Origin: Chloroflexota bacterium
GTDB lineage: Bacteria > Chloroflexota > Dehalococcoidia > UBA2979
Reading direction: 5' to 3'
Assembly: GCA_002710905.1 (NCBI GenBank)
Contig: PAJB01000013.1
Span: 20,667 to 26,424, forward strand
DNA length: 5,758 bases
The translations under genes were made by a program, and so were the position numbers. The notes under the pieces were generated by a model. The model did not search any database and had not been told where the DNA came from. It saw nothing but the letters and a program-made list of their open reading frames with translations. Shown here piece by piece: positions 1-5,758 of this stretch (position 1 is its first letter; each line of letters begins with the position of its first letter).

Positions 1-1266
1 CTAATAAATATGGATCAACAAAGAAGAGATAATTTTTTGAGGGCAGATTTGCATCTTTTTACCTATAATCAGGCACCTGAAAATATTGCAAAAACTATTA
101 TCAAGTTTTGGATAGATTTTAATTTAGACGATAAAAACCTATTGAGATATGATGCTGCAGAAATAATCCAACTGCCAGTAACGAGAATTGCAATTAATAA
201 TCATCAATTTCCAATTTTTGCAGGCGTTAATCAATTAAACGAGCTACCTCAGTTAATTGCAAGAATCTCTACGAGCCAGAAGGTATATATTATTACTGAT
301 GAGAACGTACACAATATTTATGGCTCAAAAATAGCTGCCATGTTAGATGATCAAAAGATCACACATCTCTCATATATTTTAACACCTGGTGAAAATCAAA
401 AAAATTCAGCTAACGTCGATCTTATTTATAAATGGCTATTTGAAAACAAGATTGAACGCCAAGATCTTATCATTGCATTAGGTGGTGGCGTTGTGTGTGA
501 TTTAGTGGGATATGTCGCAGCAACTGTATTGCGAGGAGTTAAATTACTATCGATGCCTACTAGCCTCTTAGCAATGACTGATGCTGCAATTGGCGGCAAG
601 ACAGCAGTCAATTTGAATGTAGGTAAAAATTTAATAGGCGTTATTAAACAGCCAGATGCAATTCTAATAGATGTGAATTTCCTAGAAACTCTCCCTGAAC
701 GGGAAATCACAGAGGGTATGGCAGAAGTAATTAAACATGCTATTATTCTTGATAAAACCCTTTTTCAAATCTTTGATGAACATAAAGGCAATACATCTGC
801 ATTGATTCAAGACAAAAAATTACTACTAGATATTATTGTCAAAAGTGTTCGTATAAAAAGCATGATTGTATCAATTGATCCAAACGAAAAGAATATACGC
901 AAAATACTGAATTTTGGTCATACAATAGGTCATGCTCTAGAAGTTGCATCTGAGTACAAATCACTTTTGCATGGGGAGGCTGTAGCAATTGGCATGGTTG
1001 GTGCTACGCAAATATCACATAAACTAGGATATATTTCCGCAGAAGATGTGGATAATATCGTTTCGATAATTAAAAGTTATAATTTACCAGTTTCCTTTCA
1101 AGGAATGTCAATTGATTCAATTATGGAATATATTACATTTGATAAAAAAGTTGTTAATAAGCAAGTGCAATTTATACTTATCAATGACATTGGTGTTCCA
1201 GCAATTACTACTTTACCCGACAATCAATTGATTCAAGAAACTTTGAAAGGTCTTCAGCATGACTAA
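1..1266 (+). CDS. aroB: Shikimate kinase–3-dehydroquinate synthase fusion (AroKB), 5'-truncated by the window edge
   Basis: The frame is open through the left edge (CTA ATA AAT before the ATG at 10), so that ATG is probably internal. Residues are counted from it. Residues 5-35 (RRDNFLRADLHLF, then APENIAKTI) match the C-terminal end of shikimate kinases (R-x-x-x-Y/F-x-x-x-AD, then a helix). After a short linker, residues ~56-418 form a full-length AroB domain of about 363 aa; E. coli AroB is 362. AroB converts DAHP to 3-dehydroquinate using NAD and a divalent metal in the cytoplasm, and AroK phosphorylates shikimate later in the same pathway. Visible motifs are GGG at 158-160 with D164 (NAD site), PTSLLAMTDAAIGGKT at 183-198, GKN at 205-207, and metal ligands E239, H304 (GHTIGH) and H321 (HGEA). 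Their spacing agrees with E. coli E184/H247/H264. The domain looks intact and active. AroB identity is near certain; the fusion is inferred from the tail only. Confidence 0.93.
   Translation, partial: LINMDQQRRDNFLRADLHLFTYNQAPENIAKTIIKFWIDFNLDDKNLLRYDAAEIIQLPVTRIAINNHQFPIFAGVNQLNELPQLIARISTSQKVYIITDENVHNIYGSKIAAMLDDQKITHLSYILTPGENQKNSANVDLIYKWLFENKIERQDLIIALGGGVVCDLVGYVAATVLRGVKLLSMPTSLLAMTDAAIGGKTAVNLNVGKNLIGVIKQPDAILIDVNFLETLPEREITEGMAEVIKHAIILDKTLFQIFDEHKGNTSALIQDKKLLLDIIVKSVRIKSMIVSIDPNEKNIRKILNFGHTIGHALEVASEYKSLLHGEAVAIGMVGATQISHKLGYISAEDVDNIVSIIKSYNLPVSFQGMSIDSIMEYITFDKKVVNKQVQFILINDIGVPAITTLPDNQLIQETLKGLQHD
1245..1266 (+). promoter_or_regulatory. acyP ribosome binding site and aroKB/acyP stop-start overlap
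   Basis: GAAAGG at 1245-1250 sits 8 bases before the acyP ATG at 1259, inside the last codons of aroKB. The two genes share ATGACTAA (1259-1266), in which the downstream start precedes the upstream stop. This arrangement is commonly associated with translational coupling. It also fixes the acyP start, since no better one is nearby. Confidence 0.6.
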
Positions 1267-1543
1267 TCGATATCGACAAATTCATGCTATAGCCAAAGGC
1301 AGAGTGCAACGAGTAGGTTATCGCAACTATTGCGTAGAACAAGCTACAGGATTAGGCATCATCGGCTATGCCCAAAATCTGGCCAATGGCGATGTAAAAA
1401 TTGTTGCTGAAGGCGGGGAGAGCATCCTTCGTGAATATATAAAATTATTGCGCAAAGGCCCGATGCTGTCTTTAGTTAAAGAAGTCGAGTTTCGATGGGA
1501 AGAACCAGAGAAGATATATACGGGCTTTGAGATAAAAATTTAA
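1259..1543 (+). CDS. acyP: Acylphosphatase
   Basis: This 94-residue protein has the usual length of the acylphosphatase family, small cytoplasmic alpha/beta enzymes that hydrolyse carboxyl-phosphate bonds such as those in acetyl phosphate or 1,3-bisphosphoglycerate. The signature GRVQRVGYR (residues 14-22) supplies the phosphate-binding loop and the catalytic arginine R22. The second motif, GYAQNLANGDVKIVAEG (36-52), carries the catalytic asparagine N40. The C-terminal strand ends YTGFEIKI, as is typical. One oddity is R18, where most family members have glycine in GRVQGV. The start ATG overlaps the end of aroKB (ATGACTAA), and GAAAGG at 1245-1250 lies 8 bases upstream, which supports this start and suggests translational coupling. 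Co-occurrence with the shikimate gene does not by itself indicate a shared pathway; acylphosphatases often sit in unrelated operons. Confidence 0.95.
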   Translation: MTNRYRQIHAIAKGRVQRVGYRNYCVEQATGLGIIGYAQNLANGDVKIVAEGGESILREYIKLLRKGPMLSLVKEVEFRWEEPEKIYTGFEIKI

Positions 1544-1544
1544 G

Positions 1545-2783
1545 TTATAACAAAATTACTTGAACGACAGCTCCTTTTTTAAGGATTTTTTGCCTTGCAG
1601 GGCATTTTACTAAACCATCAGCAAGCGACATTGACTGTAGAATGCCTGACCCTTGCTCACCAGTTATTGTTGCAAAAGCTTTATTATTTTTATTATTTAA
1701 CTGCACCCTAGCATATACTTCACGATTATCTGTATTAACAATATCACTATTTAAAATTGCCTGAATGGTATTCCTATTCTTAAAATCCTTGTTCATCATT
1801 TTTAAGATTGCTGGTCTTGCAAAAAGTTCGAATGTAACCATTGCCGAAACTGGATTACCTGGTAAACCAATATGGGGTACTTGCTTATTTTTAGCTTTAA
1901 TCATTCCAAACATTAAAGGCTTACCTGGCTTCATGCGAATCGACCAAAAATCTATTTTTCCATTCATATTTACAACTTCTTTAAATAGGTCATAATCACC
2001 TTTTGAAACACCTGCTGTAGAAATTATTAAATCGCAGTGCTTACTTGCATGATCTAATTTTGATTGGATATTTTTAATAGTATCCTTTGCAATGCTATAT
2101 ATTTTGTAGTCCCCACCAATTTTTTTTATTTGTGACGCAATTGAATATGTATTTGAATCGTACACTTGTCCGGGTTGAATTTTCTTTGGTGGTCGAATTA
2201 TCTCATTACCTGATGAAATGATTGCAACTAGGGGCTTTCTTGTAATTGGCAATTTATCAATACCAACTGAAGCAGCTAATCCGATGTGCCCAGGGCTTAA
2301 AATTGTCCCCTTCTTTAATATTTTTGAGCCTTTTTTAGTATCTTCTGCAGCTTTTCGAATGTTCTCATTGATTTTAATCGCTTTATGAATTTGCACTTGT
2401 TTTGGCAATCGATTGACTTGTTTTTTTCTTTCGTACTCATCAGTATCTTCAAAAGGAACCACTGCATCAGCTCCTTTTGGGATGATAGCACCAGTCATTA
2501 TCCTAACTGCTTCTCCTTGCTTAATCTGGCCTTTAAATATACTGCCAGCCTGGTTTTCTCCTATGACATCTAAAACAACATTCTCTCTAGATATTTGCTT
2601 TGTGTCATTTGCTTGTATGGCATAACCATCCATACTTGAATTATCACGCAAAGGTACGTTAATCGAACTAAAGATATTCTTTCCTAAGACTTGCTCAAGG
2701 CAATCTAATATTGGAGTATTCTTTAATGGTAAAACTTTAATATTAGTAAGTATTTTTTTTTGTGCTGCATTTACAGATAACAT
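1545..2783 (-). CDS. moeA: Molybdopterin molybdenumtransferase MoeA
   Basis: MoeA inserts molybdate into adenylylated molybdopterin, the last step of basic molybdenum cofactor synthesis, in the cytoplasm and usually as a dimer. At 412 aa it matches E. coli MoeA (411). The N-terminal MoeA domains (residues ~8-170) contain PLRDNSSMDGYA (44-55, D52), the RIMTGAIIPKGADAVV strand (94-109, T97) and NIRKAAED (141-148). The MoCF/MogA-like domain (~184-325) has SSGNE (190-194), YDSN (208-211), AGVSKGDYD (257-265), KPGKP (285-289) and GLPGNPVSA (306-314). The C-terminal beta domain covers ~340-412. D148, E194, D234 and D265 keep exactly the spacing of E. coli D142, E188, D228 and D259, so the enzyme is probably functional. 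A lysine-rich stretch lies at ~118-137. It is divergent from pheS and convergent with acyP, with no other cofactor gene in view, so it is probably transcribed alone. The start is supported by AAGGAG seven bases upstream. Confidence 0.97.
   Translation of the reverse strand: MLSVNAAQKKILTNIKVLPLKNTPILDCLEQVLGKNIFSSINVPLRDNSSMDGYAIQANDTKQISRENVVLDVIGENQAGSIFKGQIKQGEAVRIMTGAIIPKGADAVVPFEDTDEYERKKQVNRLPKQVQIHKAIKINENIRKAAEDTKKGSKILKKGTILSPGHIGLAASVGIDKLPITRKPLVAIISSGNEIIRPPKKIQPGQVYDSNTYSIASQIKKIGGDYKIYSIAKDTIKNIQSKLDHASKHCDLIISTAGVSKGDYDLFKEVVNMNGKIDFWSIRMKPGKPLMFGMIKAKNKQVPHIGLPGNPVSAMVTFELFARPAILKMMNKDFKNRNTIQAILNSDIVNTDNREVYARVQLNNKNNKAFATITGEQGSGILQSMSLADGLVKCPARQKILKKGAVVQVILL
1572..1608 (+). 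terminator. Candidate tandem intrinsic terminator for aroKB-acyP, inside the moeA 3' end
   Basis: Two small hairpins follow one another just past acyP. The first pairs TCCTT (1572-1576) with AAGGA (1581-1585) around a TTTT loop and is followed by six T (1586-1591). The second pairs TGCCT (1591-1595) with GGGCA (1600-1604), including one G-T wobble, around a TGCA loop and is followed by TTTT (1605-1608). Both stems are only 5 bp, so each is weak on its own. The orientation (T-tract on the plus strand) suits the aroKB-acyP transcript. Because acyP ends one base from moeA, such a terminator has to lie within moeA coding sequence. The same bases encode the last residues of MoeA, so chance cannot be excluded. 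Confidence 0.35.
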
Positions 2784-2848
2784 TACTGCACTCCTTGTTG
2801 GTGCTTGTTATTTATCTTACTATTAATGTAATTAGATTGTAATTAATT
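2784..2848. promoter_or_regulatory. Divergent moeA/pheS promoter region
   Basis: These 65 bases are the only intergenic stretch longer than 20 bases and must drive both genes. Possible minus-strand elements for moeA are TTACAA (2842-2837) and TAAGAT (2819-2814), 17 bases apart. Possible plus-strand elements for pheS are TTGTTG (2795-2800) and TACTAT (2818-2823), also 17 bases apart; this -35 would overlap the moeA Shine-Dalgarno. The two -10 candidates overlap at 2818-2819. All hexamers match the sigma-70 consensus only at 3-4 of 6 positions, and such matches are easy to find in AT-rich DNA. There is no room for a T-box leader or a phenylalanine-rich attenuator peptide before pheS. Confidence 0.35.
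2791..2796 (-). promoter_or_regulatory. moeA Shine-Dalgarno site
   Basis: The minus strand reads AAGGAG here, seven bases before the ATG at 2783-2781. It is the strongest Shine-Dalgarno match in the window. It fixes the moeA start and shows that this organism does use such sites, in contrast to the adjacent pheS. Confidence 0.7.
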
Positions 2849-3853
2849 ATGAAATCTATTGAAAATCAAATTGATAAGATATTCCAAGATGGACAAGCAG
2901 CAATTGTTGATGTCCAGGATAAAGATGCCTTACAGGCATGGCGTTCTCAATACACTGGTCGTTCTTCTGAGCTTGCAGGAATTTTAAAAAATCTTAAGGA
3001 TATTCCGCAAGAAAATAGAAAAGATATTGGTCAAAAAATTAATTCAATTAAACAAGAACTTGAAACATTATTTGACAATAAGTCAAATGAACTTGTACAT
3101 AACTCCAGTCAGGCTAGTAGTGATTCAAGCATAGATGTATCCTTGCCTGGAACTTATAAAAAAAATGGACATCTTCATCCAATTACCTTAGCCTTACGGG
3201 AAACGTTAAATGTGCTTTCTCGATTAGGCTTCTCAACCGTTGAAGGCCCTGAGGCAGAATCTTCTTATTATAACTTTGATAGGCTTCGAATACCCGACGA
3301 TCATCCTGCGCGCGATATGTGGGATACTTTTTGGCTAGATTCAGAACAATCTAATGATCCGTTATTGCTTAGGACGCATACAAGCCCAATGCAAATTAGA
3401 TTTCTTGAAAAAAATGATCCTCCAATTAGAATTGCCGTGCCAGGCAAATGTTATAGATATGAAGCAACAGATGCTACGCATGAGTGGATGATGCACCAAG
3501 TTGAGATTTTAGCAATTGATAAAGGAATTTCTATAAGCAACCTTAAAGGCACATTGCAATCATTTGCATATAAAATGTTTGGTACTGATGCAAAAATTAT
3601 GCTACGCAATTCGTATTTTCCATTTGTAGAACCTGGTGTTGAAATGGCAGTTTTTTTCAGAGGAGAATGGCTTGAAATTATGGGAGCTGGCATGGTTCAT
3701 CCTGATATTATCGAAGCTGCTGGCTATGATCCAAATGTCTATTCTGGTTTTGCTGCAGGAATGGGCATTGAGCGGATAGCTATGTTGTTATGGGATATTG
3801 ATGATATTAGATATTTTTATCAAAACGATCTGCGTTTTTTAAACAAGTTTTAG
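2849..3853 (+). CDS. pheS: Phenylalanyl-tRNA synthetase alpha subunit
   Basis: PheS is the catalytic alpha chain of the cytoplasmic alpha2-beta2 class II enzyme that attaches phenylalanine to tRNA-Phe. Its 334 aa are close to the E. coli length (327). Residues 1-~90 are the charged coiled-coil arm that contacts tRNA (YTGRSSEL at 35-42, then a helix with KINSIKQELE). The catalytic core follows: VEGPE near 130, HTSPMQIR (177-184), the motif 2 region PGKCYRYEATDATHEWMMHQVE (198-219; R203, H216, Q217, E219), the phenylalanine pocket YFPFVEPGVE (256-265, F257 and F259), WLEIMGAGMVHP, and motif 3 GFAAGMGIERIAML (300-313, R309), ending NDLRFLNKF. FVEPG resembles the Thermus form as I recall it. Oddities are MMHQVEI in place of the usual FHQ-E-G, and A303 where F is usual. 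No Shine-Dalgarno is visible before the ATG, yet the N-terminus fits the family. pheT follows 18 bases downstream. Confidence 0.97.
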   Translation: MKSIENQIDKIFQDGQAAIVDVQDKDALQAWRSQYTGRSSELAGILKNLKDIPQENRKDIGQKINSIKQELETLFDNKSNELVHNSSQASSDSSIDVSLPGTYKKNGHLHPITLALRETLNVLSRLGFSTVEGPEAESSYYNFDRLRIPDDHPARDMWDTFWLDSEQSNDPLLLRTHTSPMQIRFLEKNDPPIRIAVPGKCYRYEATDATHEWMMHQVEILAIDKGISISNLKGTLQSFAYKMFGTDAKIMLRNSYFPFVEPGVEMAVFFRGEWLEIMGAGMVHPDIIEAAGYDPNVYSGFAAGMGIERIAMLLWDIDDIRYFYQNDLRFLNKF

Positions 3854-3858
3854 ATTAA

Positions 3859-3865
3859 TAAGGTG
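3859..3865 (+). promoter_or_regulatory. pheT Shine-Dalgarno site
   Basis: TAAGGTG lies six bases before the ATG at 3872, in the 18-base gap after the pheS stop. It favours 3872 over a second in-frame ATG at 3884. The longer N-terminus (MYVSMNWIKEHI) also matches the family's usual opening, M-x-x-S-x-NWLKEY. Confidence 0.65.
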
Positions 3866-3871
3866 TTGTAA

Positions 3872-5758
3872 ATGTATGTATCAATGAATTGGATTAAAGA
3901 ACATATTGATATTCCTGAATCAGTAACTATAGATGAAATAGTTGATAAATTGACCAAGGCTTCAGTAGAAGTTGATGGGATCAATCGTATAGGAGAATGG
4001 TGGGAGCCTGGATTGATTCAAGTTGGATTAGTTAAAGAGATTATGCCACATCCAAATGCAGATAGATTACGACTAGCAGATATAGAGCTTGCTAAGTCAG
4101 AGACACAAAGAGTTGTATGCGGTGCTCCTAATTTAGCAATCGGACAAAAAATTGTATTTGCAAAGACAGGTTCAAAGGTTTACAGCCCAAAGACTAATGG
4201 CTTCATTACTCTAGAGACAGCTAAAATACGTGGAGTAGAATCAAGCGGTATGGTGCTGTCTGAATCTGAGTTAGGCATTTCTGATAATCATGAAGGTATC
4301 TTGGTGCTTGATGATAAATACGATGTTGGAACATCAGCTCAATCAATATTAGCGGATACTATTCTTGATGTTCATATCTGGCCTAATAGACCAGATTTAA
4401 TGAATATTATCGGTATTGCTCGAGAAATTGACGCAATTTTTAATGCAACATCAACTTTAACATTGCCTGACACAAGTTACAAAGTTCAAGCAGATAAGAG
4501 CTTGCCTTTTCCAAACATAGAAATAGATGACTACACGATGTGCAGTCGATATACGGGAATGTTAATTAAAGATGTGACAATTAAAGAATCTCCACAGTGG
4601 CTACAAGACAAATTGCGTTCAGCAGGTATGCGCCCAATATATAATGTAGTTGACATAACAAACTTCGTTATGATGGAAATGGGTCAACCATTACATTCGT
4701 TTGATTATGATAAGCTTAATGGAACAATTAAAGTTCGAAGCGCTAAAAAGAATGAAAAGTTAGAGACTTTAGATGGTGAGATAAGAGAATTAATCTCTTC
4801 AGATTTAGTCATTGCAGATGATCAGACCGCAATTGCACTGGCCGGAGTAATGGGTGGTGCAAATTCTGATATTAGCGATGCAACGAAAAACGTTTTTTTG
4901 GAGGCAGCAAATTTCAATCCAAATAATATTAGGCGAACATCACAAAAGTTTGATCTTCGCTCTGAAGCTTCTGCGAGATTTGAGAGGAATCTTCCACCTC
5001 ACTTAGCACTTTTAGGCGTACAACGCGCAGCTAAGCTGATAGCTGAGATTTGCGGAGGTACAATTATACATGAGTTAGTTGATGTTAATAAAAATATTTC
5101 AGATAAACGAAGTTTAGTCAAAATGAATATTGAAACTGTGCAAAAAATTTGTGGCATTAAAGTATCTGAAGAAGAAGTCCTGAAAAAGCTTCAGCTTCTA
5201 GGGTTTGAACTTGATTCAAAGAAAAACAACGATTTAATGATCTCTGTCCCGCTTTGGAGAACAGATATTACTATTGTTGATGATCTTATTGAAGAATTTA
5301 TTCGAGTTTATGGCTATGACACTGTTCCTTCTGTAGCCATAAATGGTGAGATACCAGATCATGATTTGCAAGATATCGTTTCAGTCAAATCTCAACTTCA
5401 AGATCTATTTGTTGCCCAAGGATTTAATGAAATTATCTCATATTCTCTAACAACTGTTGATAAACTGAAAATTATTTTAGGGGACGCAGCAGTAATAGAA
5501 AATCCTCCAATTGCTCTAAAAAATACACTTTCTTCTGAACGATCAGTGCTACGTACTTCGATGCGGCATTCTTTATTGGAAACAATTAGTTATAATATTC
5601 ATAATGGGCAATCTGATATTTGGATTTTTGAATCTGGAAGAATTTATACAGAGAAGAGCAAAGATATCACTGGAACATTTGCAGAGAGTCCTTTAGCAGA
5701 ACAAGAATACTTGGTAGGAGCTATTTCTGCACAGTCCCTTGATCGATTTGGATTGCCA
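3872..5758 (+). CDS. pheT: Phenylalanyl-tRNA synthetase beta subunit, 3'-truncated by the window edge
   Basis: The frame is open without a stop from 3872 to the window end: 629 residues of an expected ~800. PheT is the structural, editing and tRNA-binding partner of PheS; its B3/B4 domain hydrolyses mischarged Tyr-tRNA-Phe. Domains in order are the N-terminal opening MYVSMNWIKEHI, an EMAP/OB-fold tRNA-binding domain (~45-155, with PHPNADRLRLA at 59-69 and VVCGAPN), and the B3/B4 editing domain (~210-395). The editing domain shows SRYTG at 225-229, NVVDITNFVMMEMGQPLH at 258-275 ending in H275, and ALAGVMGG at 322-329. Next come the B5 domain (~411-478, WRTD at 462-465 and DDLIEE at 470-475, RVYGYD) and the start of the catalytic-like B6/B7 core (NPPIALKNTLSSERSVLRTS, then FESGRIY). 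The remaining core and the C-terminal ferredoxin-fold anticodon-binding domain lie outside the window. It forms an operon with pheS and has its own Shine-Dalgarno. Confidence 0.97.
   Translation, partial: MYVSMNWIKEHIDIPESVTIDEIVDKLTKASVEVDGINRIGEWWEPGLIQVGLVKEIMPHPNADRLRLADIELAKSETQRVVCGAPNLAIGQKIVFAKTGSKVYSPKTNGFITLETAKIRGVESSGMVLSESELGISDNHEGILVLDDKYDVGTSAQSILADTILDVHIWPNRPDLMNIIGIAREIDAIFNATSTLTLPDTSYKVQADKSLPFPNIEIDDYTMCSRYTGMLIKDVTIKESPQWLQDKLRSAGMRPIYNVVDITNFVMMEMGQPLHSFDYDKLNGTIKVRSAKKNEKLETLDGEIRELISSDLVIADDQTAIALAGVMGGANSDISDATKNVFLEAANFNPNNIRRTSQKFDLRSEASARFERNLPPHLALLGVQRAAKLIAEICGGTIIHELVDVNKNISDKRSLVKMNIETVQKICGIKVSEEEVLKKLQLLGFELDSKKNNDLMISVPLWRTDITIVDDLIEEFIRVYGYDTVPSVAINGEIPDHDLQDIVSVKSQLQDLFVAQGFNEIISYSLTTVDKLKIILGDAAVIENPPIALKNTLSSERSVLRTSMRHSLLETISYNIHNGQSDIWIFESGRIYTEKSKDITGTFAESPLAEQEYLVGAISAQSLDRFGLP

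Noticed and set aside
426..710. 94-codon open frame on the minus strand inside aroB
   Set aside because: It lies entirely antisense to the conserved NAD and substrate motifs of AroB, shows no recognisable protein family, and is best explained as a shadow of the real gene.
1470..1481. Perfect 12-base palindrome CTTTAGTTAAAG in acyP as a moeA terminator or operator
   Set aside because: It is AT-rich with no usable loop and no T-tract on the minus strand, and it lies within conserved coding sequence.
1765..1995. Plus-strand open frame with a hydrophobic N-terminus inside moeA
   Set aside because: The hydrophobicity follows from reading the opposite strand of the conserved MoCF domain of MoeA. 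The moeA frame is full length with all key residues.
2385..2625. Two overlapping plus-strand open frames inside the moeA N-terminal region
   Set aside because: Both are antisense shadows of MoeA domains, and their hydrophobic composition comes from AT-rich complementary codons.
2784..2848. A T-box riboswitch or phenylalanine-rich leader peptide controlling pheST
   Set aside because: The gap is only 65 bases, has no T-box core sequence, no run of Phe codons and no terminator hairpin.
3158..3165. A8 run in pheS as a frameshift site
   Set aside because: The frame continues intact through a conserved core, and runs of this length are expected at this base composition.
3451..3693. 80-codon open frame on the minus strand inside pheS
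   Set aside because: It is antisense to the PheS catalytic core, with no family resemblance and no ribosome binding site that I could see.

Overview
This is an AT-rich window (roughly one third G+C by eye) that is almost fully coding and holds ordinary bacterial housekeeping genes. Five protein genes are visible: the 3' part of an apparent shikimate kinase–3-dehydroquinate synthase fusion (aroKB, running in from the left edge), acylphosphatase (acyP), molybdopterin molybdenumtransferase (moeA, minus strand), and the phenylalanyl-tRNA synthetase alpha and beta subunits (pheS, and pheT running off the right edge). No tRNA or rRNA gene, CRISPR array, mobile element, integrase or phage gene was seen.

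Layout: positions 1-1266 carry the aroKB tail, whose stop overlaps the acyP start by 8 bases (ATGACTAA), so the two are probably co-transcribed and translationally coupled. acyP ends at 1543, and moeA ends tail to tail with it, leaving one base between the two stop codons. Any terminator for the aroKB-acyP transcript therefore has to lie inside moeA. Two small hairpin-plus-T-tract candidates sit there at 1572-1608. moeA starts at 2783 and points away from pheS (2849). The 65-base divergent gap must hold both promoters. pheS and pheT are 18 bases apart and form a typical pheST operon.

Functionally, aroKB acts in the common aromatic (shikimate) pathway that leads to chorismate and phenylalanine, and PheST charges tRNA-Phe. 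MoeA completes molybdenum cofactor synthesis and AcyP hydrolyses acyl phosphates; neither has an evident link to its neighbours.

Organism: the PheS core has a 'FPFVEPG' phenylalanine-pocket motif, which I recall from Thermus-type enzymes rather than the 'FPFTEPS' form of E. coli. With the AroK-AroB fusion and the low G+C, this is compatible with a deep-branching bacterium such as a marine or anaerobic Chloroflexota (SAR202/Dehalococcoidia-like). That is inference and only weakly supported. I found no previously undescribed system. The points worth a second look are the fusion at the left edge, the one-base convergent junction, the apparent lack of a Shine-Dalgarno site at pheS, an A9 tract near the moeA start, and substitutions in the AcyP and PheS signature motifs.
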